Source: Pseudothauera hydrothermalis
Lineage (GTDB): Bacteria; Pseudomonadota; Gammaproteobacteria; Burkholderiales; Rhodocyclaceae
Direction: 5' to 3'
Length of the DNA stretch: 64,000 bases
Assembly: GCF_003345255.1 (NCBI RefSeq)
Contig: NZ_CP029331.1
Coordinates: 310,001 to 374,000 of the forward strand
Every line of letters begins with the position of its first letter. Positions within the stretch are counted from its first letter, which is position 1. The notes under the pieces were generated by a model, which was not told the DNA's origin, made no database searches, and was given only the letters and a program-made list of their open reading frames with translations. The position numbers and the translations under genes were made by a program. Below are positions 18,542 through 27,688 of this stretch, piece after piece.

Positions 18542-18750
18542 GCAACGACGCGCTGTGCGTGGGGGTGTGCATGATCGATTGGGATACCGGCGTATGCCTC
18601 GGCTGCGGGCGCACCTCGGACGAGATCGATGGCGTGCCGGTGGCCGAGCCGCCGCCGGCGGAATTGCCGCAGCCGCAGCCGCAGCAGTCCGCGGTCGCCG
18701 CGCCGCTGCCGCCCAATGTGGCCGCTGCCCTCGGGGAGGGCAGCGATTGA
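18538..18750 (+). CDS. Second DUF1289-like small protein with Pro/Gln-rich tail
   Basis: A 70-residue product whose first half, with CVGVCMID followed by VCLGCGRTSDEI, repeats the C-x3-C ... C-x2-C pattern of the preceding gene. The second half is low-complexity Pro/Gln/Ala. It overlaps the previous stop by 4 bases and its own stop overlaps the TTG start of the MBL gene, so three genes are translationally chained. It may be a diverged duplicate of its neighbour. Function unknown. Confidence 0.7.
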   Translation: MSNDALCVGVCMIDWDTGVCLGCGRTSDEIDGVPVAEPPPAELPQPQPQQSAVAAPLPPNVAAALGEGSD

Positions 18751-19667
18751 GCGCACCGCCCCGGCTGCCTCCCGGTGTGCAGGTGTTCGAGCGCGGCTGG
18801 CTGTCGGCCAACAACATCCTGCTCGACGACGGCGAGCAGGCCACGCTGATCGATAGCGGCTATGTCAGCCACGCCCCGCAAACCGTCGCCCTGCTGCGTG
18901 AGGCGCTGGGTGCGCGGCCGCTTGCGCGCTTGATCAACACCCATTCGCATTCCGACCATATCGGCGGCAATGCTGCGGTGCAGGCCGCCTTTGGGTGCAC
19001 CATCAGCGTGCCGGCCGGCATGTACCAGGCGGTGGCCGACTGGGACGAGGATGCCTTGCTGCTCACCGTGGCCGCCCAGCAGGGCGCGCCTTTCCGCGCC
19101 GACCACGCGCTGGCGGCCGGCGAGTCCTTCGTTGCTGGCGGGCTCGTCTGGCAGGCGCACGCCGCGCCGGGGCACGATATGGACGCGCTGGTGTTCTACA
19201 ACCCGGAACATCGCGTGCTGATTTCGGGCGATGCGCTGTGGCAGGACGGCTTTGGCATCTTGTTTGCCGATGTGCTCGGCACCGGCGACGGCTTGGGCGC
19301 AGCCCGGCGCACCCTGGAGGCCATTGCCCGCTTGCCGGTGGACTTGGTCATTCCGGGGCATGGTGCGCCGTTCGTGGAGTTCGACCAGGCGCTGGAACGC
19401 GCTTTTGGCCGCCTGCGCGCGTTCGAGGCGGACGGTGCGCGTATTGCGCGCAACGCCATCCGCGCCTGTATCGCGTTCACCTTGCTGGAGCGTCGCCAGT
19501 TGGCGGTGGCAGAGCTGGCCAAGCTGCTGACCGAGGTGCCCTTGTACCGCGAGGCCAATGCGCGGTTTCTGGGGTTGAGCACCGATGCCTTGAGCGACTG
19601 GCTGCTGGGCGATCTGCAGCGCGCGGGGGTGTTGCGACGTGAAGGCGACCGGCTGTTTGCCGTCTGA
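18747..19667 (+). CDS. MBL-fold metallo-hydrolase starting at TTG
   Basis: A 306-residue metallo-beta-lactamase-fold hydrolase. Metal ligands are in NTHSHSDHIGG, APGHDMD, ISGDALW and the late GHGAPF, in the standard order. No ATG lies before the fold; TTG 18747 overlaps the stop of the upstream gene and is preceded by GGGGAGGG at proper distance, so it is the likely start. It resembles the hydrolase at 4999-6060 only in fold. A thioesterase or glyoxalase II-like function is possible, but the substrate is unknown. Confidence 0.82.
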   Translation: MSAPPRLPPGVQVFERGWLSANNILLDDGEQATLIDSGYVSHAPQTVALLREALGARPLARLINTHSHSDHIGGNAAVQAAFGCTISVPAGMYQAVADWDEDALLLTVAAQQGAPFRADHALAAGESFVAGGLVWQAHAAPGHDMDALVFYNPEHRVLISGDALWQDGFGILFADVLGTGDGLGAARRTLEAIARLPVDLVIPGHGAPFVEFDQALERAFGRLRAFEADGARIARNAIRACIAFTLLERRQLAVAELAKLLTEVPLYREANARFLGLSTDALSDWLLGDLQRAGVLRREGDRLFAV

Positions 19668-19725
19668 GCGCCCGTAAGCGGCGACAAACAATTACAATCC
19701 GGCCCTTTTTCGGCAATCTCTTTCC

Positions 19726-21177
19726 ATGCAAGCAATCGTCGATGGCATCAACGGCTGGGTGTGGAGCCCGGCGCTGGTCTACCTGTGTTTGATCGTCGGA
19801 CTTTATTTCTCCCTGCGCACCCGCTTCATGCAGGTGCGGCATTTTTCCGAGATGGTGCGCGCCATCTTCCGCGGGCGTAGCTCCTCGGCCGGGGTGTCGT
19901 CTTTCCAGGCGCTGAGTCTCGCGCTCTCCGGGCGGGTCGGCACCGGCAACATCGCCGGCGTGGCCACTGCCATCGGCTTCGGCGGTCCCGGCGCGGTGTT
20001 CTGGATGTGGATGGTGGCCTTCCTCGGTGCTGCGACCGCCTATATCGAGTCGGCGCTCGGCCAAATCTACAAAATCGAGCACCACGGCTTGTACCGCGGC
20101 GGCCCCGCGTATTACATCGAGAAGGGGCTGGGCTGGCGTGTGTATGCGGTGGTGTTCGCGGTGATGACGGTGTTCGCCTGCGGCCTGCTGCTGCCGGGGG
20201 TGCAGACCAACAGTATCGCGGCCAGCATGGAAAACGCCTTCGGGATCAATCCGGCGGTCACCGGCACGGTCATCGTCATATTGCTCGGGCTGATCATTTT
20301 CGGCGGCGTGCGCCGTATCGCCCAGGTCACCCAGGTGGTGGTGCCGTTCATGGCGCTGGGCTATATCCTGGCTGCGGCCGTGGTGGTGGCGCTCAACATC
20401 GAGAAGGTGCCCGAGGTCATCGGCCTGATCCTGTCGTCGGCCTTCGGGCTCGACGCCGGTTTCGGCGCGATGATCGGTCTGGCCATCCAGTGGGGCGTCA
20501 AACGTGGGGTGTATTCCAACGAGGCCGGCCAGGGTACCGGACCGCACGCCGCCGCGGCGGCGGAAGTGTCGCACCCGGCGGCGCAGGGCCTGGTACAGGC
20601 GTTCTCGGTGTATGTCGATACGCTGTTCGTGTGCTCGGCAACCGCGTTCATGGTGCTGATCGCCGGCACCTACAATGTCACCGGTCCGGACGGCGCACAG
20701 GTGTTCACCGGCCTGGCCAACATCGCCGCCGGCACCGGCTTCACCCAGGCGGCCATGGAATCGGTGCTGCCCGGCTTCGGCTCGATGTTCGTGGCGGTCG
20801 CGCTGTTTTTCTTCGCCTTCACCACGGTGCTGGCCTACTACTACATTGCCGAGACCAACCTGGCCTACCTGACCCGCAACCTGCGCTCGGAGGTGCTGAC
20901 CTTCGTGCTGCGCGTGGGCCTGATCGGCTCGGCGCTGTATGGCTGCGTGCGTACCAGCGATCTTGCCTGGGGACTGGGCGACATCGGTGTCGGCATCATG
21001 GCCTGGCTCAACATCTTTGCCATTCTGTTGTTGCAAAAGCCGGCGCTGGCCGCGCTGCGCGATTACGAAGCGAAAAAGGCCAACGGCCGCATCGAACCAG
21101 ACTTCGATCCGCGTCCGCTGGACATTGCCAACGCCACGTGGTGGCAAGCGCGCGCGATCGGGCGCGAACGTCCGTGA
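19726..21177 (+). CDS. Alanine/glycine:cation symporter (AGCS family)
   Basis: A 483-residue inner-membrane transporter with about ten or more hydrophobic segments. AGCS signatures include ALSGRVGTGNIAGVATAI near residue 70, where Na and substrate bind, and KRGVYSNEAGQGTGPHAAAA in the second half. It imports alanine or glycine with sodium. The substrate cannot be narrowed from the sequence. It stands alone, with a 58-base upstream gap that has a TACAAT element near 19692. Confidence 0.9.
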   Translation: MQAIVDGINGWVWSPALVYLCLIVGLYFSLRTRFMQVRHFSEMVRAIFRGRSSSAGVSSFQALSLALSGRVGTGNIAGVATAIGFGGPGAVFWMWMVAFLGAATAYIESALGQIYKIEHHGLYRGGPAYYIEKGLGWRVYAVVFAVMTVFACGLLLPGVQTNSIAASMENAFGINPAVTGTVIVILLGLIIFGGVRRIAQVTQVVVPFMALGYILAAAVVVALNIEKVPEVIGLILSSAFGLDAGFGAMIGLAIQWGVKRGVYSNEAGQGTGPHAAAAAEVSHPAAQGLVQAFSVYVDTLFVCSATAFMVLIAGTYNVTGPDGAQVFTGLANIAAGTGFTQAAMESVLPGFGSMFVAVALFFFAFTTVLAYYYIAETNLAYLTRNLRSEVLTFVLRVGLIGSALYGCVRTSDLAWGLGDIGVGIMAWLNIFAILLLQKPALAALRDYEAKKANGRIEPDFDPRPLDIANATWWQARAIGRERP

Positions 21178-21258
21178 ATCCGCGCCGGCGCGGCCGCGCG
21201 CCCGGCCGCGCCGGTGCGCTATAGTGTGCGTGGATAGGGTGTGAATCCCGGGGGGCGC

Positions 21259-22134
21259 ATGCAGGTCATTCTCATCAGCGGTCTTTCCGGCTCGGGCAAG
21301 AGCGTTGCGCTCAACGTGCTGGAAGACGCCAGCTATTACGTGGTGGACAATCTGCCGGCCACGTTGCTGCCGCAGTTGGTCGCGTATTTGCGCGATGCCG
21401 GTTACCGCCGTGTGGCAGTCGCGGTGGATGTGCGCTCCGGGGCAAACATCGCCGCCTTGCCGCAGCAGGTGGATCAGTTGCGTGCGATGGTGGATGACCT
21501 GCGCTTCATCTTCTTGGAAGCGCGGGATGACGCGCTGATCGCGCGTTTTTCGGAAACCCGTCGCAAGCATCCGCTGGCCCGCGAAGGGGTGTCGCTGGAA
21601 GAGGCCATTCAATGCGAACGCGATCTGCTGGCCAAGGTCGCCGAACTGGGCCACCGGGTCGATACCAGCGATCTGCAAGCCAATACCTTGCGCGCCTGGG
21701 TCAAGGATTTCGTGAATATCGCGGCCACCGAAGGGCTGACTTTGATGTTCCAGTCCTTCGGCTTCAAATACGGCATTCCGCTCGATGCCGATCTGGTGTT
21801 CGACGTGCGTTGTTTGCCTAATCCGCACTACGATCCGCGTCTGCGCCCGCTTACTGGGCGCGATCGGCCGGTGATCGATTTTCTCGCCGGTGTGCCCGAG
21901 GTCGGCCGCATGGCCGAGGACATCCGCCGCTTCGTCGACACCTGGCTGCCGGCTTATGTGCGCGACAACCGCAGTTATCTCACCGTGGCCATCGGCTGCA
22001 CCGGTGGCCAGCACCGCTCGGTCTATCTGGCCGAGTGGCTGGCCGAACGCTTCCGGGATCGTGTCCGTGTGCTGGTGCGCCACCGCAGTGCGGCCCGGCG
22101 GGCTTCGGACGCCGGCGGCCACGGCGCGTCATGA
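21259..22134 (+). CDS. rapZ: RNase adapter / nucleotide-binding protein RapZ
   Basis: A 291-residue RapZ (YvcJ) family protein. The P-loop GLSGSGKS is at residues 8-15. The C-terminal domain has [10 protein letters not shown] and [10 protein letters not shown], the phosphate-binding region that senses glucosamine-6-phosphate or related ligands in enterobacteria. There RapZ guides RNase E to the sRNA GlmZ; in betaproteobacteria its target is not established. ATG 21259 is used; an in-frame GTG lies at 21241. The usual neighbours (rpoN, ptsN, hprK) are absent within the window. The stop overlaps the next gene. Confidence 0.93.
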   Translation: MQVILISGLSGSGKSVALNVLEDASYYVVDNLPATLLPQLVAYLRDAGYRRVAVAVDVRSGANIAALPQQVDQLRAMVDDLRFIFLEARDDALIARFSETRRKHPLAREGVSLEEAIQCERDLLAKVAELGHRVDTSDLQANTLRAWVKDFVNIAATEGLTLMFQSFGFKYGIPLDADLVFDVRCLPNPHYDPRLRPLTGRDRPVIDFLAGVPEVGRMAEDIRRFVDTWLPAYVRDNRSYLTVAIGCTGGQHRSVYLAEWLAERFRDRVRVLVRHRSAARRASDAGGHGAS

Positions 22135-22520
22135 ACAATCGGCTGGCCGACTGGCTGCCGCTGGTCCGTCCTGGCGACTGGTTAGTGATCGGCGCCGGGC
22201 TGGCGCTGTGCGTGGTGGCCACCGTCACCCTGTGGCGCGGCGGCGCGCCCGACAAAGCCGTGGTGCGCGCCGGCGGCGAGCTCTTTGGCGAGTATGGCCT
22301 GAGCGCCCCGCAGCGCATCGAAGTGCCCGGACCGCTGGGCGTCAGCGTGATCGAGATCCAGCCCGGCCGCGCCCGGGTGGCGGCCGATCCCGGCCCGCAT
22401 CAGTATTGTGTGCGTCAGGGCTGGCTGACCCAGGCCGGCGCGGTGGCGATCTGCGCGCCCAATCAGGTGAGCCTGAGCTTGAGCGGGCGCAACGGACAGT
22501 ATGACTCGCTCAACTATTGA
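22131..22520 (+). CDS. NusG domain II-containing membrane-anchored protein
   Basis: A 129-residue protein with one hydrophobic segment near residues 17-35, then an extracytoplasmic domain with [20 protein letters not shown] and a conserved pair of cysteines (YCVRQGW and AICAPN). This is the pattern of stand-alone NusG-II domains, which are not transcription factors. The gene overlaps rapZ by 4 bases and the Gx transporter gene by 20. NusG-II and Gx transporter proteins recur as partners and are thought to act in the membrane; their task is unclear. Confidence 0.8.
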   Translation: MNNRLADWLPLVRPGDWLVIGAGLALCVVATVTLWRGGAPDKAVVRAGGELFGEYGLSAPQRIEVPGPLGVSVIEIQPGRARVAADPGPHQYCVRQGWLTQAGAVAICAPNQVSLSLSGRNGQYDSLNY

Positions 22521-23025
22521 GTTGGTGCCTACCGCCGAGGATCACCGCATTGCCCGTCATGCGGCGGCCGCCATCGTGCTCACCGTGGCCGAGGCCGCCA
22601 TCCCGCTGCCGCTGCCCGGTGTGAAGCCCGGGCTGGCCAACATCGTCACTTTGATCGTGCTGGCGCGCTGGGGCTGGCGCGAAGCGGTGTGGGTGGCGCT
22701 GCTGCGGGTGCTGGCCGGTAGCCTGCTGCTTGGCCAGTTTCTGGCCCCGGGTTTTTTTCTCAGCCTGTCCGGCGCGCTTGCCAGCCTGTTGACCCTGGGG
22801 CTGGCCATGCACCTGCCCCGGCGTTGGTTTGGCCCGGTCAGCCTGTCCATCTTTGCCGCCTGCGCCCATATCGGCGCCCAATTGGCGCTCGCTCGGCTGT
22901 GGCTGGTACCCCATGATGGGGTTTTTTACCTGGTCCCGGTGTTTGCCGCCGCGGCGCTGTTGTTTGGCGTAGTCAATGGCCTGATTGCCGCCCGCCTGCT
23001 GCGCGAGCTGCCGCGTGCGGGCTGA
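22501..23025 (+). CDS. Gx transporter family membrane protein
   Basis: A 174-residue integral membrane protein with about five hydrophobic segments. The stretch PLPGVKPGLANIVTLIVL matches Gx transporter proteins (once annotated heptaprenyl diphosphate synthase component I), relatives of ECF substrate-binding components. ATG 22501 lies inside the end of the NusG-II gene. The last 53 bases run through the 3' end of the convergent histidine kinase gene. Transported compound unknown. Confidence 0.82.
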   Translation: MTRSTIELVPTAEDHRIARHAAAAIVLTVAEAAIPLPLPGVKPGLANIVTLIVLARWGWREAVWVALLRVLAGSLLLGQFLAPGFFLSLSGALASLLTLGLAMHLPRRWFGPVSLSIFAACAHIGAQLALARLWLVPHDGVFYLVPVFAAAALLFGVVNGLIAARLLRELPRAG

Positions 23026-24424
23026 GGGGGCGGGCGCAGTCCGCCGCCGCCCGCTTTAGTCCGCACAGCGCGGCACGCAAACCGCCTTGCGGACGATTCG
23101 ACAACGCCAGCCGACCGCCGTGCAGTGCCATGATGCGCGCGACGATGGCCAGCCCCAGGCCGCTGCCTTCGACTGTGCCGGTGACGCGGAAAAAGCGTTC
23201 GCCCAAGCGCGCCAGCGCGTCGGGCGGCACGCCGGGGCCGTTGTCGGCTACCACCAGATCAACGGCCTGGCCGTGGTCCTCGACCGCGACCTGGATGGCG
23301 GCCTCCGCCGGCGAGTAGCGCAGCGCGTTGTCCAACAGGTTGCGCAAGGCGATCTGTAGCAGGTCGGCGTCGCCGGCCACCGCGGGGGTGTCGGGGGAGA
23401 GCGTGTGGGTGATGCGTTGCGCTGCCGCGGGCGTGCTCTGGCGCAGTGCCTCGAGCGTGTGGTCGACCAACGCGTGCAGGCTCACCGCGCCGGGGTCGGG
23501 CAAGGTGTTGAGCGGGTCCAGGCGGGCCAGACGCAGCAACTGCTCCACCAATCGGCTGACGCGATCCACGCCATGTTCGAGCTGTCGCAGGGCGTGCTCA
23601 CGGGCGGCGTCCTCCCTGCACAGACGGGCGACTTGGGTGTGCACTTTGAGCGCAGCCAGCGGCGTGCGCAGTTCATGCGCGGCGTCGGCGGTGAAGCGGC
23701 GCTCGTTGTCCAGCGTGCGGGCCACACGCTGGAGCAGCCGGTTGATCGCGCCGACCAGCGGCAGCGCCTCGGTGGGAACCTGCTGAACCGGTATCGGCGC
23801 CAGATTGTCCGGGTTGCGTGCGGAAATCTCCCCGGCCAGCCGGTCCAGCGGGCGCAGGGCGCGCAGCACCGACAGATAGATCAGCACGATCAGCACCGGC
23901 GAGAGCAGCGCCAGCGGCAACACGGTGTGACTGGCCACCTCCAGGGCGGCACGGTCGCGCAGGGCGATGGACTGCGCCACCTGCACCCGGTAGCGGCCGT
24001 CCTGCGAGGCTACGTTGAGCACCCGCCAAGCAGTGTCTTCGCGCACAATGTCGCGGTAGCCGGTTACACCCAGCACCGGTAGATGCGGCGCGGCTTCGGA
24101 GCGCGCCAGGATGCTGCCGTCGGCGCGGCCGATCTGAAATTCCAGCGGCGGCTCATAAATGTTGTCCGCGGCTCCACGCACGGTGGCCAGCCGACCGGCC
24201 AGCTCGCGCAGATCGGCTTCGTTGTCGCGCAGCAGGGCCAGCAGCAGACGGCCACTCTGGGCCAAGTTGCCATCCATCAGCTCCTCGGCCTCATGCTGCG
24301 CCTGGGTATAGCTCAGCCAGCCGGTGAGCAGCCACAGCAGCAGCACCGCTGCGCACACCGCGGCCAGCAGGCGCCAGCGCAGCGAGCGCAGGCGCAAGGG
24401 CGCGTGCGCGGCAGCCTCCCTCAT
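22973..24424 (-). CDS. Sensor histidine kinase, QseC-like
   Basis: A 483-residue kinase with two membrane segments (about 17-37 and 165-188) around a periplasmic sensor, a HAMP region, then the H-box ADAAHELRTPL with His250. ATP-binding N, G1 and G2 boxes are visible as LLDNALRYSP, DNGPGVP and GSGLGLAIV. The sensor type and order with the adjoining regulator match QseC/TctE-like kinases. It overlaps the response regulator stop by 4 bases. The C-terminal 15-20 residues overlap the convergent Gx gene. Confidence 0.88.
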   Translation of the reverse strand: MREAAAHAPLRLRSLRWRLLAAVCAAVLLLWLLTGWLSYTQAQHEAEELMDGNLAQSGRLLLALLRDNEADLRELAGRLATVRGAADNIYEPPLEFQIGRADGSILARSEAAPHLPVLGVTGYRDIVREDTAWRVLNVASQDGRYRVQVAQSIALRDRAALEVASHTVLPLALLSPVLIVLIYLSVLRALRPLDRLAGEISARNPDNLAPIPVQQVPTEALPLVGAINRLLQRVARTLDNERRFTADAAHELRTPLAALKVHTQVARLCREDAAREHALRQLEHGVDRVSRLVEQLLRLARLDPLNTLPDPGAVSLHALVDHTLEALRQSTPAAAQRITHTLSPDTPAVAGDADLLQIALRNLLDNALRYSPAEAAIQVAVEDHGQAVDLVVADNGPGVPPDALARLGERFFRVTGTVEGSGLGLAIVARIMALHGGRLALSNRPQGGLRAALCGLKRAAADCARPLSPHAAARAAGGRQSGH

Positions 24425-25083
24425 CGGTCCGCGCCCAATTGGTAGCCCAGGCCGCGCACGGTGCGAATGAAGTCGGCACCCAGCTTCTTGCGCAGATGGT
24501 GGATATACACTTCCACGGTGTTGCTGCCGGCCTCCTCGCCCCAGGCGTAGAGGCTATCCTCCAACTGAGCGCGGCTGCGGATGTGTTGGGGATGACGCAT
24601 CAGCGCTTCGAGCAGGGCGAATTCCCGGGCCGACAGCGCCACCTCCCGGCCGGCGCGGGTGACCCGCTTGCTGGCCGGATCCAGGGTCACGTCGCGGTGA
24701 CTGAGCACCGGCTGCGCCTGTCCGCCGGCCCGGCGCAGCAGGGCGCGGATACGGGCCTGCAGTTCGCCCAGGTCGAAGGGCTTGGTCAGGTAGTCGTCCG
24801 CCCCGGCATCCAGTCCGCCGATCTTGTCGGCTTGGGTGTCGCGCGCGGTGAGCACTAGCACCGGGGTGAGATCCCCGCGCCGGCGCAGCGCTTGCAGCAC
24901 CGCGATGCCATCTTGGCCCGGCAGGCCAAGGTCGAGCACGCAGGCGTCGTACTGGTGACTGGCCAGCGCGGCCAGCGCCGGTCCGCCGTCGTGCACCCAG
25001 TCCACCGCGTAGCCGGCCAGACTCAACCCGGCGCGGATGCCGTCGCCAAGCAGCGGGTCGTCTTCCACCAGTAAAATGCGCAA
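24421..25083 (-). CDS. OmpR-family response regulator, QseB-like, TTG start
   Basis: A 220-residue regulator with a receiver domain (Asp51 in VLDLGLPG, Lys in TKPF) and a winged-helix DNA-binding domain (SNTVEVYIHHLRKKLG, RTVRGLGYQL). The only start that fits the receiver is TTG 25083, placed after AAGGAGG; longer ATG-initiated versions add a 28-residue tail unrelated to the fold. It is cotranscribed with the kinase downstream. The signal is unknown. Confidence 0.88.
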   Translation of the reverse strand: MRILLVEDDPLLGDGIRAGLSLAGYAVDWVHDGGPALAALASHQYDACVLDLGLPGQDGIAVLQALRRRGDLTPVLVLTARDTQADKIGGLDAGADDYLTKPFDLGELQARIRALLRRAGGQAQPVLSHRDVTLDPASKRVTRAGREVALSAREFALLEALMRHPQHIRSRAQLEDSLYAWGEEAGSNTVEVYIHHLRKKLGADFIRTVRGLGYQLGADR

Positions 25084-25269
25084 TTGTGCCTCCTTCTTTG
25101 TCGATGCGCCCCAGCAGGGCGCGGGCTTCATCGACCGGATACTCGCCGCTGAAAGGGTTGGGGTCAATCCCGTGTCCGGGGGGCGAGCGAGCGCTCGTCA
25201 GCCACGGCGACGCCAAGTCAGGACGGTGGCTTCAGCCCGGCTCAACGGATCGTTCGCAGTGGCTGGGAA

Positions 25270-26658
25270 TCAAGCAGCAGGCAAGCGTAGCATTACACGT
25301 AACCCACCTTGTGAAGTGGTTGCCAGTTCAATGCCGCCGCCATAGGCTTGTGCCAAATCACGCACGATGGCCAGCCCCAGTCCGCTGCCCGGGGTATGTT
25401 CGTCCGCCCGCACACCGCGCTCGAGTACCGCATGTAGGGCGTCTTCCCGCAGGCCGGGGCCGTCGTCGGTGATCGTCACCTGCAGCATCCCGTCACTGCA
25501 CGCTGCTTGCACCTCAACTTGGCTGCGCGCCCATTTGCAGGCATTGTCCAGCAGGTTGCCGAGCATCTCCTGCAGATCCTGCTCTTCGCCGCGAAAAGAA
25601 ACGCCGACCGGGCAGTCGACCAGCTGCAGCCGGATGTGGCGCCCGGCATGCACGCGTGCCATGACGCGCAGCAATCCCTCGATGGCCGGGCGCAGCGCGC
25701 AGCGCAGGCCGGGCACCTGCACCGCTGCGGCGGCGCGGGCGCGGGCAAGGTGGTGGTCCACCTGCACCTGAGCGGCGGCGACCTGTTCGCGCACCAGGCT
25801 GGCCAGCGGGCCGTTCTCGCTGGCCGCTGCGTTGGCCAGCACCGTCAGCGGCGTCTTGAGCGCATGGGCCAGGTTGCCCGCATGGGTGCGCGCGCGGGCG
25901 ACCACTTCGGCGTTGCGTGCCAGCACGCCGTTGAACTCATCGACCAGCGGCTGGATCTCCGACGGAAAACGCCCGGCGATGGCCTGGGCCTCGCCCCGGC
26001 GCACCGTGGCCAGGCCGTCCCGCAGGCGGGCTAGCGGGCGCAGGCCGATGCGTACCTGTACGACCGCGGCCGCCACCAAGCCGGCGGCGAGCACACCCAG
26101 CGCCAGCAGCAACTGGCCGGTGAAACGGTCCTGGGCTGCGCTCAGCAGGGTCTCGTCCGCAGCCACCACCAGGCGCCAGGCCTCCTGCGGGCGCTCGGCT
26201 GGACGCACCACGCGCTCGATGGCGCGCACCGCCTTGCCGTCCGGGCCGGCGATGCGGTGGCGATGCACCTCGCCATCGGCTGGGTGGTCGGCCGGTACGC
26301 CGAGCACGCCGTCCCACAGCGAGCGTGAGCGCAGCGGCGCGGTGCCGTCGGGCTGCCGGCCGTCGAGCCGCTCCACCTGCCAATACAGGCCGCCATAGGG
26401 GCGCCGGGTGCGCGGGTCGGACAGGGGTGAGGCCAGCGTCGGGGTGCCGTCGGCGTCGAAGGCGAGGACGGCGGTGAGCTGGTCGAGGTGGGTGAGCAGC
26501 TCGGCATGGAACTGGCGGGACAGATGCTGTGCGAACAGGTCGGATAGCCCCCAGCCCGCGACCGCGATGGTGCCGAGTATCCAGGCCAGCGTACCGGCCA
26601 GCAGGCGCAGGCGCAGCGAACCGCGCCAGGCGCCCGGGATGGCGGGGGGCGCGCTCAT
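25270..26658 (-). CDS. Sensor histidine kinase, PhoQ-like
   Basis: A 462-residue kinase with membrane segments near 17-38 and 180-200, a periplasmic sensor of about 140 residues, and a phosphoacceptor motif GNLAHALKTPL with His265. HxLKTPL instead of HELRTPL is the form seen in PhoQ. ATP-binding boxes read LLDNACKWA, DDGPGL and GSGLGLAIV. The start overlaps the stop of its regulator by 4 bases. Together with the regulator and PepSY gene it forms one minus-strand operon divergent from the SHP cytochromes. Confidence 0.88.
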   Translation of the reverse strand: MSAPPAIPGAWRGSLRLRLLAGTLAWILGTIAVAGWGLSDLFAQHLSRQFHAELLTHLDQLTAVLAFDADGTPTLASPLSDPRTRRPYGGLYWQVERLDGRQPDGTAPLRSRSLWDGVLGVPADHPADGEVHRHRIAGPDGKAVRAIERVVRPAERPQEAWRLVVAADETLLSAAQDRFTGQLLLALGVLAAGLVAAAVVQVRIGLRPLARLRDGLATVRRGEAQAIAGRFPSEIQPLVDEFNGVLARNAEVVARARTHAGNLAHALKTPLTVLANAAASENGPLASLVREQVAAAQVQVDHHLARARAAAAVQVPGLRCALRPAIEGLLRVMARVHAGRHIRLQLVDCPVGVSFRGEEQDLQEMLGNLLDNACKWARSQVEVQAACSDGMLQVTITDDGPGLREDALHAVLERGVRADEHTPGSGLGLAIVRDLAQAYGGGIELATTSQGGLRVMLRLPAA

Positions 26659-27317
26659 GCCGGACAGGACAGCCGATAGCCCAGGCCGCGCACGGTCTCG
26701 ATGCTGCCCGGTGGCAGCTTCTTGCGCAGGCGGCTGATGAACACCTCGATGGTGTTCGAGTCGCGGTCGAAGTCCTGGGCATAGATGTGTTCGGTCAGCT
26801 CGGTGCGCGAGACGATCTCGCCGCGCCGGTGCATCAGGTAGGCGAGCACGCGGTACTCGTGGCTGGTGAGGCTCAGGGCCTGCCCGCTGACGCTGACCCG
26901 ACCGCTGCGTGTGTCCACCACCAGCGGGCCGCACTGCAGTTCCGTGCAGGCCTGGCCGGCGGCGCGGCGGATCAGCGCACGCAGGCGGGCGAGCAGCTCT
27001 TCCATGTGGAAGGGCTTGGTCAGATAGTCGTCGGCGCCGGCGTCGATGCCGGCCACCTTCTCGTGCCAGGCGTCGCGCGCGGTGAGGATCAGCACCGGCA
27101 TCGCGCGCCCGGCGCTGCGCCAGCGGCGCAGTACGCTCAGGCCGTCGAGCTGCGGTAGGCCGAGGTCCAGCACCACCGCGTCGTAGGGCTCCTGGTCGCC
27201 CATGAAGTGGGCGTCACGGCCGTTGTCGGCCAGGTCCACCGCGTAGCCGGCGGCAGCGAGCGCCTCGCGCAGCTGGTTTGCCAGCGTCGGTTCGTCCTCG
27301 GCCACCAGCAGGCGCAT
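26655..27317 (-). CDS. OmpR-family response regulator, PhoP-like
   Basis: A 220-residue regulator with receiver (Asp51 in VLDLGLP, TKPF) and winged-helix domains. The receiver carries DGLSVLRRWRS and LTARDAWHEKV, both close to the corresponding PhoP segments I remember. The C-terminal domain ends TVRGLGYRLS. The start shares its A with the PepSY stop region. Two direct-repeat sites of PhoP-box geometry lie just upstream of the operon and of the divergent cytochrome genes, the likely targets. Confidence 0.88.
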   Translation of the reverse strand: MRLLVAEDEPTLANQLREALAAAGYAVDLADNGRDAHFMGDQEPYDAVVLDLGLPQLDGLSVLRRWRSAGRAMPVLILTARDAWHEKVAGIDAGADDYLTKPFHMEELLARLRALIRRAAGQACTELQCGPLVVDTRSGRVSVSGQALSLTSHEYRVLAYLMHRRGEIVSRTELTEHIYAQDFDRDSNTIEVFISRLRKKLPPGSIETVRGLGYRLSCPA

Positions 27318-27622
27318 CAGTGCTTCTCCTTCTCGCGGCTGCGCAGCACCGCGCCGCTATGTGCGTCGAGTTCGAGCTTGAGCAGCGAGCCGTCGCTGCG
27401 CAGCAGCTTGATCTCGTATACCCAGGCGCCGTGCTCGCGCTCGAGCTCGACCTCCATCACCTGGCCGGGGTGCTCGCGCTCCACGGCATCGAGCACCTGG
27501 CGCAGCGGCAGGATCTGGCCGGCCTGCAGGGCCTCGCGGGCGCGGTCGTGGTCGCCCGAGGCGAGCGCGAGACCGGTGCCGCCGGCGAGGATCAGGGCGA
27601 GGATGGCAAGTTGGCGTTTCAT
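27317..27622 (-). CDS. Periplasmic PepSY-domain protein
   Basis: A 101-residue secreted protein: signal peptide to about ALA at residue 20, then one PepSY domain with LRQVLDAVEREHPGQVMEVELE and WVYEIKLLRSDG. PepSY proteins often sit ahead of PhoPQ/QseBC-like systems and near cytochromes, and may modulate the sensor or bind ligand in the periplasm. It is first in the operon with the PhoP- and PhoQ-like genes, touching the regulator gene by one base. Confidence 0.85.
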   Translation of the reverse strand: MKRQLAILALILAGGTGLALASGDHDRAREALQAGQILPLRQVLDAVEREHPGQVMEVELEREHGAWVYEIKLLRSDGSLLKLELDAHSGAVLRSREKEKH

Positions 27623-27688
27623 GACGAATCTCCCGGGCGTGGCGCAGGGGCGCGGCGCGTCCCGGAGTCCTGTTTAGCGCGCCGGGGC

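Noticed and set aside
19477-22122. 881-codon minus-strand open frame across the symporter and rapZ
   Set aside because: Low-complexity His/Gly/Arg composition and complete overlap with confident genes; expected in high-GC DNA.
25084-25269. Stretch reading EYPVDEARALLGRIDKEGG upstream of the QseB-like regulator, considered as a PepSY remnant
   Set aside because: No start, no signal peptide and too short to support; treated as a leader region with nothing I can define.
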